From: Marinococcus luteus_A
GTDB taxonomy: Bacteria; Bacillota; Bacilli; Bacillales; Marinococcaceae
Reading direction: 5' to 3'
Length of the DNA: 64,000 bases
NCBI RefSeq assembly: GCF_034497705.1
Contig: NZ_JAXRUV010000006.1
Coordinates: 1-64,000 of the forward strand
This document shows positions 17,130 to 24,721 of the stretch, in pieces. The notes under the pieces are model-generated. The model searched no databases and had not been told where the DNA came from. It saw only the letters and a list, made by a program, of their open reading frames with translations. Position numbers and translations under genes: made by a program. The number at the start of each line of letters is the position of its first letter. Within the stretch, counting starts at the first letter, position 1.

Positions 17130-18278
17130 TTATGCTTCAAGCTTTTTGATATACGCCGTAAATATTCCAGCGATGCTTTGATCCTGCGACCATCCCTTTT
17201 CCGCCGATGCTTCAGACAGCAGATCTTTCTTCAAATGCCAGCGCCCGTGATGAAAATAAACCGTCTTCCGGACCTTCAGCCACTGCAAAAAATGCCAGAC
17301 TGCCTGACGCAGGTAAACCTCTGCACGCAGACCAGAACGTATTAACGGAGCAAGCAGTGGATCTTTCTGCACTAAAATTAAAATATTGTTTAATGTATCA
17401 TTTTTTTGGTGAATAATCCGGTGAAACAGCAGGGTCTGCCACACGAGCGGCGGTCCTCGGAAAACGTAACAATACGGCGTCGGCCAGCCAAGGTCCGCTG
17501 GATGCATACTAATATGAGAGTAGTGCCGGGTATATATCCCAAGACTCTCCCAATACTTTTCGCACCCTGTAAATTGATGAGGCGAAAAGCGCCAACTGTT
17601 TTTATGTGCCAGTATTTTATCATTAAAGCTGAATGACAGCTGTGCAGGAGTGAAAAAATACTCCAGCTTTATGTCGCCCACTGGAAATCTTAAGGCACAG
17701 GCTACTATACGCTTGGGCGAAGCTTCAAATAATGGCTGCACGATCAAAAGCTCCCGGGAAGATGGCATCAGTACAGGCACCGCATTAAAATACCCGGAAA
17801 ATAAGGAAGACCATACCGCTTCATTCCAAAACCAGCGCCCAGCATTTTTTCGTTGTACTAATTTCGGAGCAAAAAACCACAGTGGAAGGATTCCTTTTTC
17901 TCTATATGTTCGGCTTCTCGTCAAAAGCTGCGGTGAATCAATCGCACTCCTCTGTATCTCCAGCGCTACGTTTCGCCCTGTCCACTGAACGAATACGTCT
18001 GCCCTTCTTCCTTCCTCAGGTAACTGCTTCTCAATAACGGGAGAAAGATTCTGTTTTTTAAGCCAGCTGGCGAGCAGAGCTTTCCCTTCAGTATGCTCTT
18101 CGGATTCTCCACCAGGCAGGCGGCAGTCTGCACTCCGGGAATGAACAAAATGAGGACGGGTATTTGATTTGTTACGCAGATGCACTTCGTGCCCGCAGTC
18201 CGGGCAATAGTAAGGGGGATAAATAGTGGGATCCAGGCTTGAAACTGCCCGACCGTTCGCAATGAGGGCATTAAACAT
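17130..18278 (-). CDS. coiA: Competence protein CoiA-like
   Basis: CoiA-family protein needed for late steps of DNA uptake in competent Gram-positive bacteria. An N-terminal zinc-ribbon-like segment has YYCPDCGHEVHLRN, then RPHFVHSRSADCRLPGGESEEHTEGK. The restriction-endonuclease-like core has RRADVFVQWTGRNVALEIQRS (D, E, Q of a PD-(D/E)xK site). I start at ATG 18278 (MFNALIANGRAV) with GGAAAGG upstream. 382 residues. Between pepF and mecA as in B. subtilis. No other competence gene is in the window. Confidence 0.87.
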   Translation of the reverse strand: MFNALIANGRAVSSLDPTIYPPYYCPDCGHEVHLRNKSNTRPHFVHSRSADCRLPGGESEEHTEGKALLASWLKKQNLSPVIEKQLPEEGRRADVFVQWTGRNVALEIQRSAIDSPQLLTRSRTYREKGILPLWFFAPKLVQRKNAGRWFWNEAVWSSLFSGYFNAVPVLMPSSRELLIVQPLFEASPKRIVACALRFPVGDIKLEYFFTPAQLSFSFNDKILAHKNSWRFSPHQFTGCEKYWESLGIYTRHYSHISMHPADLGWPTPYCYVFRGPPLVWQTLLFHRIIHQKNDTLNNILILVQKDPLLAPLIRSGLRAEVYLRQAVWHFLQWLKVRKTVYFHHGRWHLKKDLLSEASAEKGWSQDQSIAGIFTAYIKKLEA

Positions 18279-18319
18279 GAGTATCAGCCTTTCCGGGGGA
18301 TGTAATACGGGGATTTTGT

Positions 18320-18361
18320 ATAAAATAAAAAGGCCAGCGTCACACGCCAGCCTTTTAGAGA
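18320..18361 (-). terminator. Terminator of mecA
   Basis: AAAAGGCTGGCG pairs with CGCTGGCCTTTT on the minus strand around a five-base loop, followed by TATTTT. It lies just after the mecA stop. Confidence 0.8.
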
Positions 18362-18370
18362 TACACACAC

Positions 18371-19033
18371 TTATGAGAAGTTTTCATTGAAGGTTTGAAG
18401 ACCATATTCAGATGCAATTGTCGTACCATACTCACGTATGCGGAAAATGGACAGGTCAGATTCATTTCCGTACTCCAGCACATGACTTACCATGTTGTCC
18501 TGTTCATCCTCTGTATAACGCTGATCAAATACTAAATAAAGATAATACCGATTTTCAAAGAAGTATACTTCGTTGTGGACATCCGATACATGGAAGGCCT
18601 TACTTAGGCTGATTAAGTCTTCCATGTCCTGGAAGGAAATAACAATTTCTAGGTCTTCCGACTCAAGTGAGCCATTTCTGTCTGATTTGGACGAACGGTA
18701 TTGTTCATCAAGCATATCCACAATGTTATCGTCCACCGGAGGTTCCTCTTTGTTTTCTGATACCGGAATTTCCAGTTTCACATTTCCATCGGTAACCTGT
18801 CCTCTGGTAACTACGATTTCCATGCCCTGATCGAGTGCCTGTACCTGGATCCATAAAGGTCCTTCTATTTCAAAGTTTTCTAAGTCGTGAGCTTCGTTGA
18901 TCATATCAAAGAATAATTCTTCTCCACGTTCACGGTTATACCAAATCTCATCCCGGTCGAAACCACGGTCTTCGATATCCGTGTACGTAATGTAAAACTT
19001 CACTGTCGACTCGTTGATTCTTTCGATTTCCAC
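18371..19033 (-). CDS. mecA: Adaptor protein MecA
   Basis: Adaptor that brings ComK and other substrates to ClpC-ClpP. The N-terminal substrate-binding domain (about 1-80, MEIERINESTVKFYITYTDIEDRGFDRDEIWYN) and C-terminal ClpC-binding domain (about 130-220, EDLEIVISFQDMEDLISLSK to NESDLSIFRIREYG) are joined by an acidic linker. The start is GTG 19033 with GAGGAGGGAG upstream; 220 residues. Its neighbours coiA and spxA place competence and Spx proteolysis control together. Confidence 0.94.
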   Translation of the reverse strand: MEIERINESTVKFYITYTDIEDRGFDRDEIWYNRERGEELFFDMINEAHDLENFEIEGPLWIQVQALDQGMEIVVTRGQVTDGNVKLEIPVSENKEEPPVDDNIVDMLDEQYRSSKSDRNGSLESEDLEIVISFQDMEDLISLSKAFHVSDVHNEVYFFENRYYLYLVFDQRYTEDEQDNMVSHVLEYGNESDLSIFRIREYGTTIASEYGLQTFNENFS

Positions 19034-19287
19034 TATTTTTCTCCCTCCTCAAGCTAGGGTCGGTCTTCTACTTACTATGAAATACTATACCCTAACAATA
19101 ACATATAGTAATCCTTTAAATCATAGCACCGTCCAGGACCCTTTGTGAGTTGTGCTCATCCCAGGATGCAACGTTCGTTGAGGGAGCGGAGCATCAATAA
19201 TTTAACACTGGTTTGGTTTTATATTTTCAGATAAAATCACACTCATGTCAAGGAAAGAAACTCATTTTAGCAAAACAAAGCATAATT
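19034..19287. other. Intergenic region upstream of mecA, nothing coding seen
   Basis: About 250 bases between the mecA start and the spxA terminator. A TATAGT -10-like element lies about 50 bases from mecA, without a good -35. A plus-strand frame beginning at 19245 lacks a ribosome binding site and runs through the spxA terminator, so I do not call it. Confidence 0.5.
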
Positions 19288-19333
19288 ATAAAAAGAAGAA
19301 AAATCCCGACCGGCGCCGAAATTTTTCTTTCTT
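19288..19333 (-). terminator. Terminator of spxA
   Basis: AGAAAGAAAAAT and ATTTTTCTTCT (minus strand) form an A/T stem extended by CGGC/GCCG, followed by five T. It begins two bases after the spxA stop. Confidence 0.7.
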
Positions 19334-19334
19334 T

Positions 19335-19730
19335 TTAGTTTACCATTTTTTGCGCTTCCATCAAGTTAAAAGTACGAACTTTTCTTGGGAGGAAACGACG
19401 AATTTCAGCTTCATTGTAGCCTACCTGTAAACGTTTATCATCATAAATGATCGGCCGTCTTAATAGACCGGGATGTTCGCTGATTAATTGGAACAGACGC
19501 TGCAGTGGAAGGTTTTCCATTTCCACGTCTAATTCCTGAAACACTTTCGAACGACGGGAGACGATTTCATCAGTGCCGTCCTCCGTCAGGCGGACAATCT
19601 CTTTTACTTCATCCACTGTTAATGGCTCCGCAAAAATGTTTCTTTCATTATAAGCAATCTCATGTTCGTCCAACCATGCTTTCGCTTTCCGACAGGATGT
19701 ACAACTTGGAGATGTAAGCAATGTCACCAT
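19335..19730 (-). CDS. spxA: Global regulator Spx (SpxA)
   Basis: ArsC-fold protein that binds the RNA polymerase alpha-CTD and activates thiol-oxidative stress genes. The redox switch CxxC is present (SPSCTSCRKA, Cys10 and Cys13), as are the RPI motif (RRPIIYDDKRLQVGYNE) and conserved RSKVFQEL segment; 131 residues. I start at ATG 19730, with AAGGAGAG ten bases upstream, rather than eight codons earlier. It has its own promoter and terminator and is separated from yjbC by an aldehyde dehydrogenase gene, unlike the yjbC-spx operon of B. subtilis. Confidence 0.95.
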   Translation of the reverse strand: MVTLLTSPSCTSCRKAKAWLDEHEIAYNERNIFAEPLTVDEVKEIVRLTEDGTDEIVSRRSKVFQELDVEMENLPLQRLFQLISEHPGLLRRPIIYDDKRLQVGYNEAEIRRFLPRKVRTFNLMEAQKMVN

Positions 19731-19815
19731 GTTAACAAATCTCTCCTTCCCCAACTATGGGAGTAAAATGGGCGAAAACAACGTATAATATTCTCTATTT
19801 TTTAGTCACAAGATT

Positions 19816-19844
19816 ATTATACAATAATTATTCTAATTTGAAAA
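19816..19844 (-). promoter_or_regulatory. Sigma-A promoter of spxA with overlapping inverted repeat
   Basis: On the minus strand TTTTCA (19844-19839), 17-base spacer and a consensus TATAAT (19821-19816). The inverted repeat ATTATT-ATAC-AATAAT covers the -10, a place where a repressor could act. The -10 is about 85 bases upstream of the start codon. Confidence 0.6.
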
Positions 19845-20074
19845 GAGGTTTTAACTGGTTTGTGAATGATTATACTTTTAGACTTTAATTCAACAATACT
19901 TTATTTATACCTCTTCATCATGGTTTTAAAACTTTCTAAGCGCACAATTTGTTAACGTTTTGTGACAATTCATTCAAACTGTTCACTTTTTACTTTAAAT
20001 GAACGATTCTCAATTACCTGCTTTGTTTTTCAACAACTCATTTAATTGTTTCCGCCCTCATTATGTATACGTTA
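19845..20074. other. AT-rich intergenic region between spxA promoter and aldA terminator
   Basis: No reading frame with a ribosome binding site on either strand. The stretch is AT-rich with several TTGTGA/TTCA motifs. Additional spxA promoters could lie here, as B. subtilis spx has several, but none can be assigned with confidence. Confidence 0.4.
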
Positions 20075-20105
20075 GAAAATGGCTAGAGGTTCACCCTCCA
20101 GCCAA
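20075..20105 (-). terminator. Terminator of the aldehyde dehydrogenase gene
   Basis: TGGCTGGAGG pairs with CCTCTAGCCA around a five-base loop on the minus strand, followed by TTTTCT. Confidence 0.7.
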
Positions 20106-20111
20106 ATTTCT

Positions 20112-21563
20112 TTAATTTTTTTCGTTATTGTACTGCATATAGACAACGTGAGTGGCTAAAAAGTCTTCCACTCCGTGCTTGCCGTCGGCCCCGCCAAGTC
20201 CGGATTTACGGAAACCGGCGTGATAGCCCTGAACAGCTTCGAAATTTTCCCGGTTAACGTACGTTTCGCCAAAGCGCAGTTCGTTTACCACTCTCATAAT
20301 TTCGTTCATATCTTCACTGTAAACGGAGGAAGAAAGACCGAATACGGTATCGTTGCCCTTTTCTATTGCTTCATCAAGCGTTTGGAACGTATCGACAGGA
20401 ATAACCGGACCAAATATTTCTTCCTGCATAATTTCCATTTCATGCCGGGCGTTGCTGATTACTGTCGGTTTGTAAAAATAACCTTTATTTTGATCGCCTG
20501 GTTCACCGCCAGCCACTACTTTCGCTCCGTCTTTTTTAGCATTTTCCACCATCGTATGCACTTCATCAAGGCGGTCTTTGCTCACAAGCGGGCCAACATC
20601 AGCATTTTTGGATGCGCGCGGGTCCCCCATTGTTTTTTGTTCAAATGCCTGCTGCAGTCGCTTGGTGAATTCTTCAGCGATACTTTCATGCACATACACC
20701 CGCTCTGCGTTCGTACAGGCCTGACCATTATTGGCAAGTCTGGAGGTTGTAATATGCTTCACTGCAGTATCAATATCTGCGTTCGCCGTTACAATAGCCG
20801 GTGCTTTTCCACCGAGTTCGAGATTAACTTTTGTGATGTTCTGCGCCGCAGCTTCCATTACTTTTGTTCCCGCAGTTACGCTCCCAGTCATTGTTACCAT
20901 ATCTACATCTTCATGCGAAGCCAGAGCGTTTCCTATTTCTGAGCCTGTACCTGTAATCAGGTTATAAACCCCTTTTGGTACTTCATCCATTTCATCGATG
21001 AGTTTTGTGAATTCAACAGCTGTATTAGGTGTCTGCTGGCTTGGCTTCAGCACAATCGTACAGCCGGTGACAAGCGCTGTTGCTACTTTCCTGGCCAGAA
21101 TAAACACTGGAAAGTTCCATGGCACAATACCGCCGACAACGCCGATAGGTTTTTTGTAAATGAAAATATTCTCATTTTGCCGGTCACTCGGCAGGATTTC
21201 TCCTTCTATTCTCCTTGCCCATTCGGACATGTAGCGGAAATAGTCAATGGCAAGATCCACTTCGCCGCTTGCCAACCCGTAATCTTTTCCCTGCTCTTGC
21301 TGAAGAAGATCAATAAACCGGTCTTTGTTTTCTTCGATTTTATCTCCGAGGGCACGGACAATTTTTCCACGTTCGATATTTGGTGTCAGCTCCCACCCTT
21401 TTTGAGCAGCAGAGGCGGCAGCAACAGCTTTATCCACGTCCTCTTTTGTCGCTTTTACCGTTCGTGAAATAGTTTCTTCCGTCGCCGGATTTTCAATTTC
21501 AATATATTCATCACTAGAAGCGTTTACGTATTCTCCGTTAATGTACAATTGATGTGTCTGCAT
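20112..21563 (-). CDS. AldA-like aldehyde dehydrogenase (lactaldehyde/glycolaldehyde type)
   Basis: NAD(P)-dependent aldehyde dehydrogenase of 483 residues. Catalytic Cys283 is in NNGQACTNAERVYV and general-base Glu249 is in VNLELGGKAP. VVGGIVPWNFPVFI and FTKLIDEMDEVPKGVYN are canonical. From memory the closest well-known relative is E. coli AldA (for example EWARRIEGEILPSDR, ITKVNLELGGKAPAIV, GETYVNRENFEAVQGYHAG), so lactaldehyde or glycolaldehyde oxidation is the best guess. It sits between yjbC and spxA with terminators on both sides, suggesting insertion into a conserved locus. The physiological substrate is not proven. Confidence 0.88.
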   Translation of the reverse strand: MQTHQLYINGEYVNASSDEYIEIENPATEETISRTVKATKEDVDKAVAAASAAQKGWELTPNIERGKIVRALGDKIEENKDRFIDLLQQEQGKDYGLASGEVDLAIDYFRYMSEWARRIEGEILPSDRQNENIFIYKKPIGVVGGIVPWNFPVFILARKVATALVTGCTIVLKPSQQTPNTAVEFTKLIDEMDEVPKGVYNLITGTGSEIGNALASHEDVDMVTMTGSVTAGTKVMEAAAQNITKVNLELGGKAPAIVTANADIDTAVKHITTSRLANNGQACTNAERVYVHESIAEEFTKRLQQAFEQKTMGDPRASKNADVGPLVSKDRLDEVHTMVENAKKDGAKVVAGGEPGDQNKGYFYKPTVISNARHEMEIMQEEIFGPVIPVDTFQTLDEAIEKGNDTVFGLSSSVYSEDMNEIMRVVNELRFGETYVNRENFEAVQGYHAGFRKSGLGGADGKHGVEDFLATHVVYMQYNNEKN

Positions 21564-21634
21564 CAGGAACCCTCCAATTTTTCTTTACAGGGTAGAGTGT
21601 TCCACCTTAATTTAACTTTTAAACCTTCCGGCAC

Positions 21635-21664
21635 AAAAAAAGCGCAGCCCATCTGAGCTGCGCA
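21635..21664 (-). terminator. Terminator of the yjbC/46-aa peptide operon
   Basis: GCGCAGCTCAGATGGGCTGCGC (minus strand) forms a seven-base GC stem followed by seven T. It insulates the downstream aldehyde dehydrogenase gene. Confidence 0.8.
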
Positions 21665-21673
21665 TGCACTGTA

Positions 21674-21814
21674 TTAAGCGGTGTGTCTTGAAGGAGTCGG
21701 AACGCCCTTTTCGGGCGATTTTTCTTTATTCAGGCCCTTGAGGTTCTTTTTAAGCATGTCCCGGAGTACTTCTCTTTTCATTTTCCTGCGTTTTTTTGCA
21801 ACTGCGTTTTTCAT
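21674..21814 (-). CDS. Small very basic peptide (46 aa) downstream of yjbC
   Basis: ATG 21814 follows AAAGGAGGGCGAAGAGGTT, an excellent ribosome binding site, 20 bases after the yjbC stop. The peptide begins MKNAVAKKRRKMKREVLRD and ends TPSRHTA. About 17 of 46 residues are Lys, Arg or His, and a probable amphipathic helix fills the first 30. It ends at a strong terminator, so it is the last gene of the yjbC transcript. It is too short for common gene-length cut-offs. A nucleic-acid or protein-binding role is only a guess. Confidence 0.7.
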   Translation of the reverse strand: MKNAVAKKRRKMKREVLRDMLKKNLKGLNKEKSPEKGVPTPSRHTA

Positions 21815-21833
21815 AACCTCTTCGCCCTCCTTT

Positions 21834-22406
21834 CTAAGCGTTCTTCAATTCGTCTTTGTCATCATACGTAAGAACTTCCGTAACATCCTGATAAGCTTTT
21901 CCGTAAATCTCTTCATCTTTATACGTGTGAATGTTTTTGTACGTATGCTTCATTTTTTCATAGATAACTTCTTCCGACGCATCGTCCGGTGACCAATATA
22001 AAATTTCGAGCGTATTCACTTCATTGGTTGCCAGGGAAATTCTGCTGTAGCCAATGGATTTCGCCTGACGAAAGCCGGCTCTTTCATAAAAACGGAACCG
22101 TTTTGTCGTATCGCTCTCTTCATAATCTAGAGGCTCCACTTCCAGAATAATCGGTTTATTCTTACTTTTCAGGCTATCAAGTAATTTCTGACCGAGTCCT
22201 TCCCCTCTTGCTTCTTTCGATACTAACAAATAATCGATAAAAACAAATTCCTCTGTCTCTACATACATCATAACATGAAGAGGTCCTTCATCCTTATGGT
22301 AAATATCACCTTTTTCATCCAGCAGCACTTCCATATGTTTTTTCGATTTCATTTCTTCTACTGGAAAGTATTGGCTCAATTTCTCGTACCAGTTTAGTTT
22401 AGACAT
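21834..22406 (-). CDS. yjbC: GNAT-family acetyltransferase YjbC
   Basis: A 190-residue acetyltransferase very like B. subtilis YjbC, with LNWYEKLSQYFPVEEMKSKKHMEVLL at the start, FIDYLLVSKEARGEGLGQKLLDSL as the acetyl-CoA site, and LEVEPLDYEESDTTKRFRFYERAGF then ATNEVNTLEILYWSPDD. I start at ATG 22406 with GGGGGT upstream, rather than a TTG four codons earlier. In B. subtilis it shares stress promoters with spx and affects salt survival. Here it is cut off from spxA but keeps a TATAAT -10 about 35 bases upstream. Confidence 0.9.
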   Translation of the reverse strand: MSKLNWYEKLSQYFPVEEMKSKKHMEVLLDEKGDIYHKDEGPLHVMMYVETEEFVFIDYLLVSKEARGEGLGQKLLDSLKSKNKPIILEVEPLDYEESDTTKRFRFYERAGFRQAKSIGYSRISLATNEVNTLEILYWSPDDASEEVIYEKMKHTYKNIHTYKDEEIYGKAYQDVTEVLTYDDKDELKNA

Positions 22407-22565
22407 AATGACCCCCAAATTTGTGTTACATATATTATAACGCGAAAGTCTGTATATAGTAAGTGCCTTCAGTACTTATTTAAGACGCTTAAGCGCGCTC
22501 TTTACGGCATATCGACCTCACGGCGGGACGTGGTTGCATTTGCTCTTTCTAAGCTTTGCATACAG

Positions 22566-22598
22566 CAAAAAAGAGCGGTTTTTGACTCCCGCCCCTTT
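22566..22598 (-). terminator. Terminator of the secreted glycoside-hydrolase-like gene
   Basis: AAAGGGGCGG pairs with CCGCTCTTTT (minus strand) with two G-U pairs around a ten-base loop, followed by TT. Confidence 0.6.
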
Positions 22599-22609
22599 AA
22601 TTTTACTTT

Positions 22610-23818
22610 TTACGGCGTATAATTCGTACCTTTGGAATAAGAGTTCTGGGCATCCCACAGCAGGTACTCTTCAATGCCGTTATCCTGCAGCGCCTGAATC
22701 TGCGCCTCCACTTCAGTGCTTCCGTACTGCAGATAATTACCGCTTCCTAAATAGCTTGCTGTAAAGTCCTGAATCCATGGCCGGGTTATCGGCTGTTCAT
22801 CAAGTCCTGATAAAATCTTTGTTTCTGCCTTCGCATAGGCATCGATAACCTCGTACGGCTTTGTATCCGGCTTGTCTATATTAAAATAACCGCTTCCCCA
22901 ATGGCTTGGGTAAATCATAGAGCTGATGACATCTACATTTTCAGAGATTAACCGAAAATCCTGGCCGATACCCGGCGCCCGTTCCTGAGTCGCAGAATAG
23001 CCGAAGATATCCGCCGATACATTTACATTGTATTTTGTTTGAAGCGTCTCTTCAGAATAAGCAACGAAATCCGTAACAGCATCTACTCTTTCCTGTACGT
23101 TGTCATCACCGCTGTCGTAGTCTCCTGTGGAATAAGTGAGCTGGTCATCTCTCGTTTCAAATCCTTCAGGGAACCGGATATAATCGAACTGAATGTCCTG
23201 GAAGCCAAGCCTGGCTGCTTCTTCCGCTATTTGAAGATTATAATCCCATACTTCTTCCATGAACGGATTCGTAAACATATGGCCGCTTCCATTCGACCAT
23301 GTATTCCCGTCACTTGTCTGGTAGGAGTATTCCGGATGCTTCTTGGCAAATACATTATCTTTAAAAGTTGTAATCCGGGCGATCGGGTATATATCATGCT
23401 TTTCCAGTTTTTTCATCAGCGCTTTAGGATCCTTGATCATATTTTTTCCTATATCAGGCAGGTCTGACCCTTCCGGCACATTGAATGTTAAGTTCCCGTG
23501 ATCATCTTTAATATCTATTACCATAGCGTTCAATTCCGTCGAATCAATGAGATCAATTAATTTATCCATTCTGTCGCCCCCGGCCGAGTGACCAGTCACA
23601 TATATCCCTTTGACCCCTTCCTCTGGATAGCTGAAATTAAGACCTGAATCATATGTAAAGCGTGGCATGCTGCCTTCAAGCGTTAATGTATGTCCACCAG
23701 TCGTCATTGATGCCAGATCGTTCCCGTTTCCTTCTTCCGCGTTTGACTCTGCTGCAGTTAATCCCGAGGTAACAGTCAATGCAGCAGTTAAGGCCCAAAT
23801 GCCTAACTTTTTTTTCAT
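22610..23818 (-). CDS. Secreted putative glycoside hydrolase (DUF4015/PF13200 type)
   Basis: A 402-residue exported protein. Residues 1-27 are a Sec signal peptide with AESNAEE after the hydrophobic core. The body is a TIM-barrel-like glycoside-hydrolase fold: GVKGIYVTGHSAG, LNAMVIDIKDDHGNLTF, IYPIARITTFKDNVFAKKHPEYS, FQDIQFDYIRFPEGF, VNVSADIFGYSA, ISSMIYPSHWGSGYF and IEEYLLWDAQNSYS. Acidic residues in VIDIKDDHG and QFDYIRFPE could be catalytic. Substrate is unknown; a cell-wall or exopolysaccharide glycan is plausible. Monocistronic, with a TATAAT about 80 bases upstream. Confidence 0.85.
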   Translation of the reverse strand: MKKKLGIWALTAALTVTSGLTAAESNAEEGNGNDLASMTTGGHTLTLEGSMPRFTYDSGLNFSYPEEGVKGIYVTGHSAGGDRMDKLIDLIDSTELNAMVIDIKDDHGNLTFNVPEGSDLPDIGKNMIKDPKALMKKLEKHDIYPIARITTFKDNVFAKKHPEYSYQTSDGNTWSNGSGHMFTNPFMEEVWDYNLQIAEEAARLGFQDIQFDYIRFPEGFETRDDQLTYSTGDYDSGDDNVQERVDAVTDFVAYSEETLQTKYNVNVSADIFGYSATQERAPGIGQDFRLISENVDVISSMIYPSHWGSGYFNIDKPDTKPYEVIDAYAKAETKILSGLDEQPITRPWIQDFTASYLGSGNYLQYGSTEVEAQIQALQDNGIEEYLLWDAQNSYSKGTNYTP

Positions 23819-24076
23819 ATTGTCCCTTCCTTCATTGTTTTTGTAAAAAATACAATCTAATAGTCACTATTTAATGGAATATTTTTCTTGGTTTAATTAT
23901 ACGTTTAAATACACATATTACCAGCCATCTTTTTTATTTTCCGCTATTTTTTTATTAATTAATATTTATATTCAAAATGATAATTGAATGTTAGTTAATC
24001 TTTCATTTCTCTTGCATTCCGCTCTCATAGTTATTATACTGTTAAAAATATCTTTAAAACTTGCGATACTTCCACA
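23819..24076. other. Divergent promoter region, no gene seen
   Basis: AT-rich 5' region shared by the secreted hydrolase (minus) and the HD-domain gene (plus). A TATAAT on the minus strand about 80 bases from the hydrolase start is the best -10 and has no good -35. No reading frame with a ribosome binding site is present. Confidence 0.4.
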
Positions 24077-24112
24077 GGGTCCTCAGCCTTTATTGGCCGG
24101 GGCCCCTTTTGC
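24077..24112 (+). other. Terminator-like hairpin in the leader of the HD-domain gene
   Basis: GGGTCCTCAGCC pairs with GGCCGGGGCCC (two mismatches, GC-rich), followed by CTTTTG, only 28 bases before the start codon of the HD gene. No plus-strand gene precedes it, since the hydrolase is divergent. It could therefore be an attenuator rather than a simple terminator. Confidence 0.45.
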
Positions 24113-24139
24113 AAAATAATCTATAAAGGAGGAGCACCA

Positions 24140-24667
24140 ATGAGCAGAGTGACGATGATTGATATTTACAAACACCCTATTACTCAAAAATATGTCCGCC
24201 GTTCCGGACTTGCCCATGCCATTCGCGTGGCTGATATAGCATTAGAGCTTGCCAGAGAACGAAGTGTGGATGTTGATTTATCAGTAAAAGCTGGTTTTCT
24301 GCACGACATGGGCCATTATCTTTTTTACAAAAATGGGAAATGGGACTTCGAGGAATATCAGACGAACGATATTCACGCTATCAAAGGAGCAGAACGGGCC
24401 CACAAGCTCTTAATCCGGCTCGGCGAAGAACCTTCGCGGGCAAAGGAAGTCAGTATGGCTGTTTTACTTCATACTGATTCGTACCTCCCGGCTGCCAATA
24501 TTCAGCGCACTCCTCTGCAGCAGGTAGTTGCCGATGCAGATGAACTCGATGAAGAGCCGTCCGGACGTCATCACTACCGGACTATTACTGATGAAGATGC
24601 ATTCAACCGACTGCATTCTCTCGACGAGCGCCTTGAGCAGGCCGTTGCTGAAACTATGCACTCGTAA
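24140..24667 (+). CDS. HD-domain phosphohydrolase (HDIG-like, YqeK-type fold)
   Basis: A 175-residue metal-dependent HD protein. His26 is in GLAHAIRVADIALELA, the HD dyad is at 55-56 in AGFLHDMGHYLFY, the later His is in AVLLHTDSYLP, and the distal Asp is in VVADADELDE. This set is complete for catalysis. It resembles the YqeK/NadD-associated HD group in size and spacing, but no nadD is next to it. A nucleotide or dinucleotide substrate is a family-level inference. GGAGGAGCACC precedes the ATG, and the leader contains a terminator-like hairpin. Confidence 0.8.
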   Translation: MSRVTMIDIYKHPITQKYVRRSGLAHAIRVADIALELARERSVDVDLSVKAGFLHDMGHYLFYKNGKWDFEEYQTNDIHAIKGAERAHKLLIRLGEEPSRAKEVSMAVLLHTDSYLPAANIQRTPLQQVVADADELDEEPSGRHHYRTITDEDAFNRLHSLDERLEQAVAETMHS

Positions 24668-24673
24668 AACGTA

Positions 24674-24708
24674 AAGAACCCGCCTTCATAATGGAAGGCA
24701 GGTTCCGT
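24674..24708 (-). terminator. Terminator of the dehydrogenase/YciI operon
   Basis: AACCTGCCTTC pairs with GAAGGCGGGTT on the minus strand around a six-base loop, followed by CTTTACGTTTT. It is shared with the convergent HD gene. Confidence 0.65.
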
Positions 24709-24721
24709 GTCTACATATTTT

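Noticed and set aside
19245..19430. 61-codon plus-strand frame between mecA and spxA
   Set aside because: No ribosome binding site, and it runs through the spxA terminator and into spxA antisense.
20175..20942. 255-codon open frame on the plus strand
   Set aside because: Antisense to the aldehyde dehydrogenase gene, with shadow-like composition.
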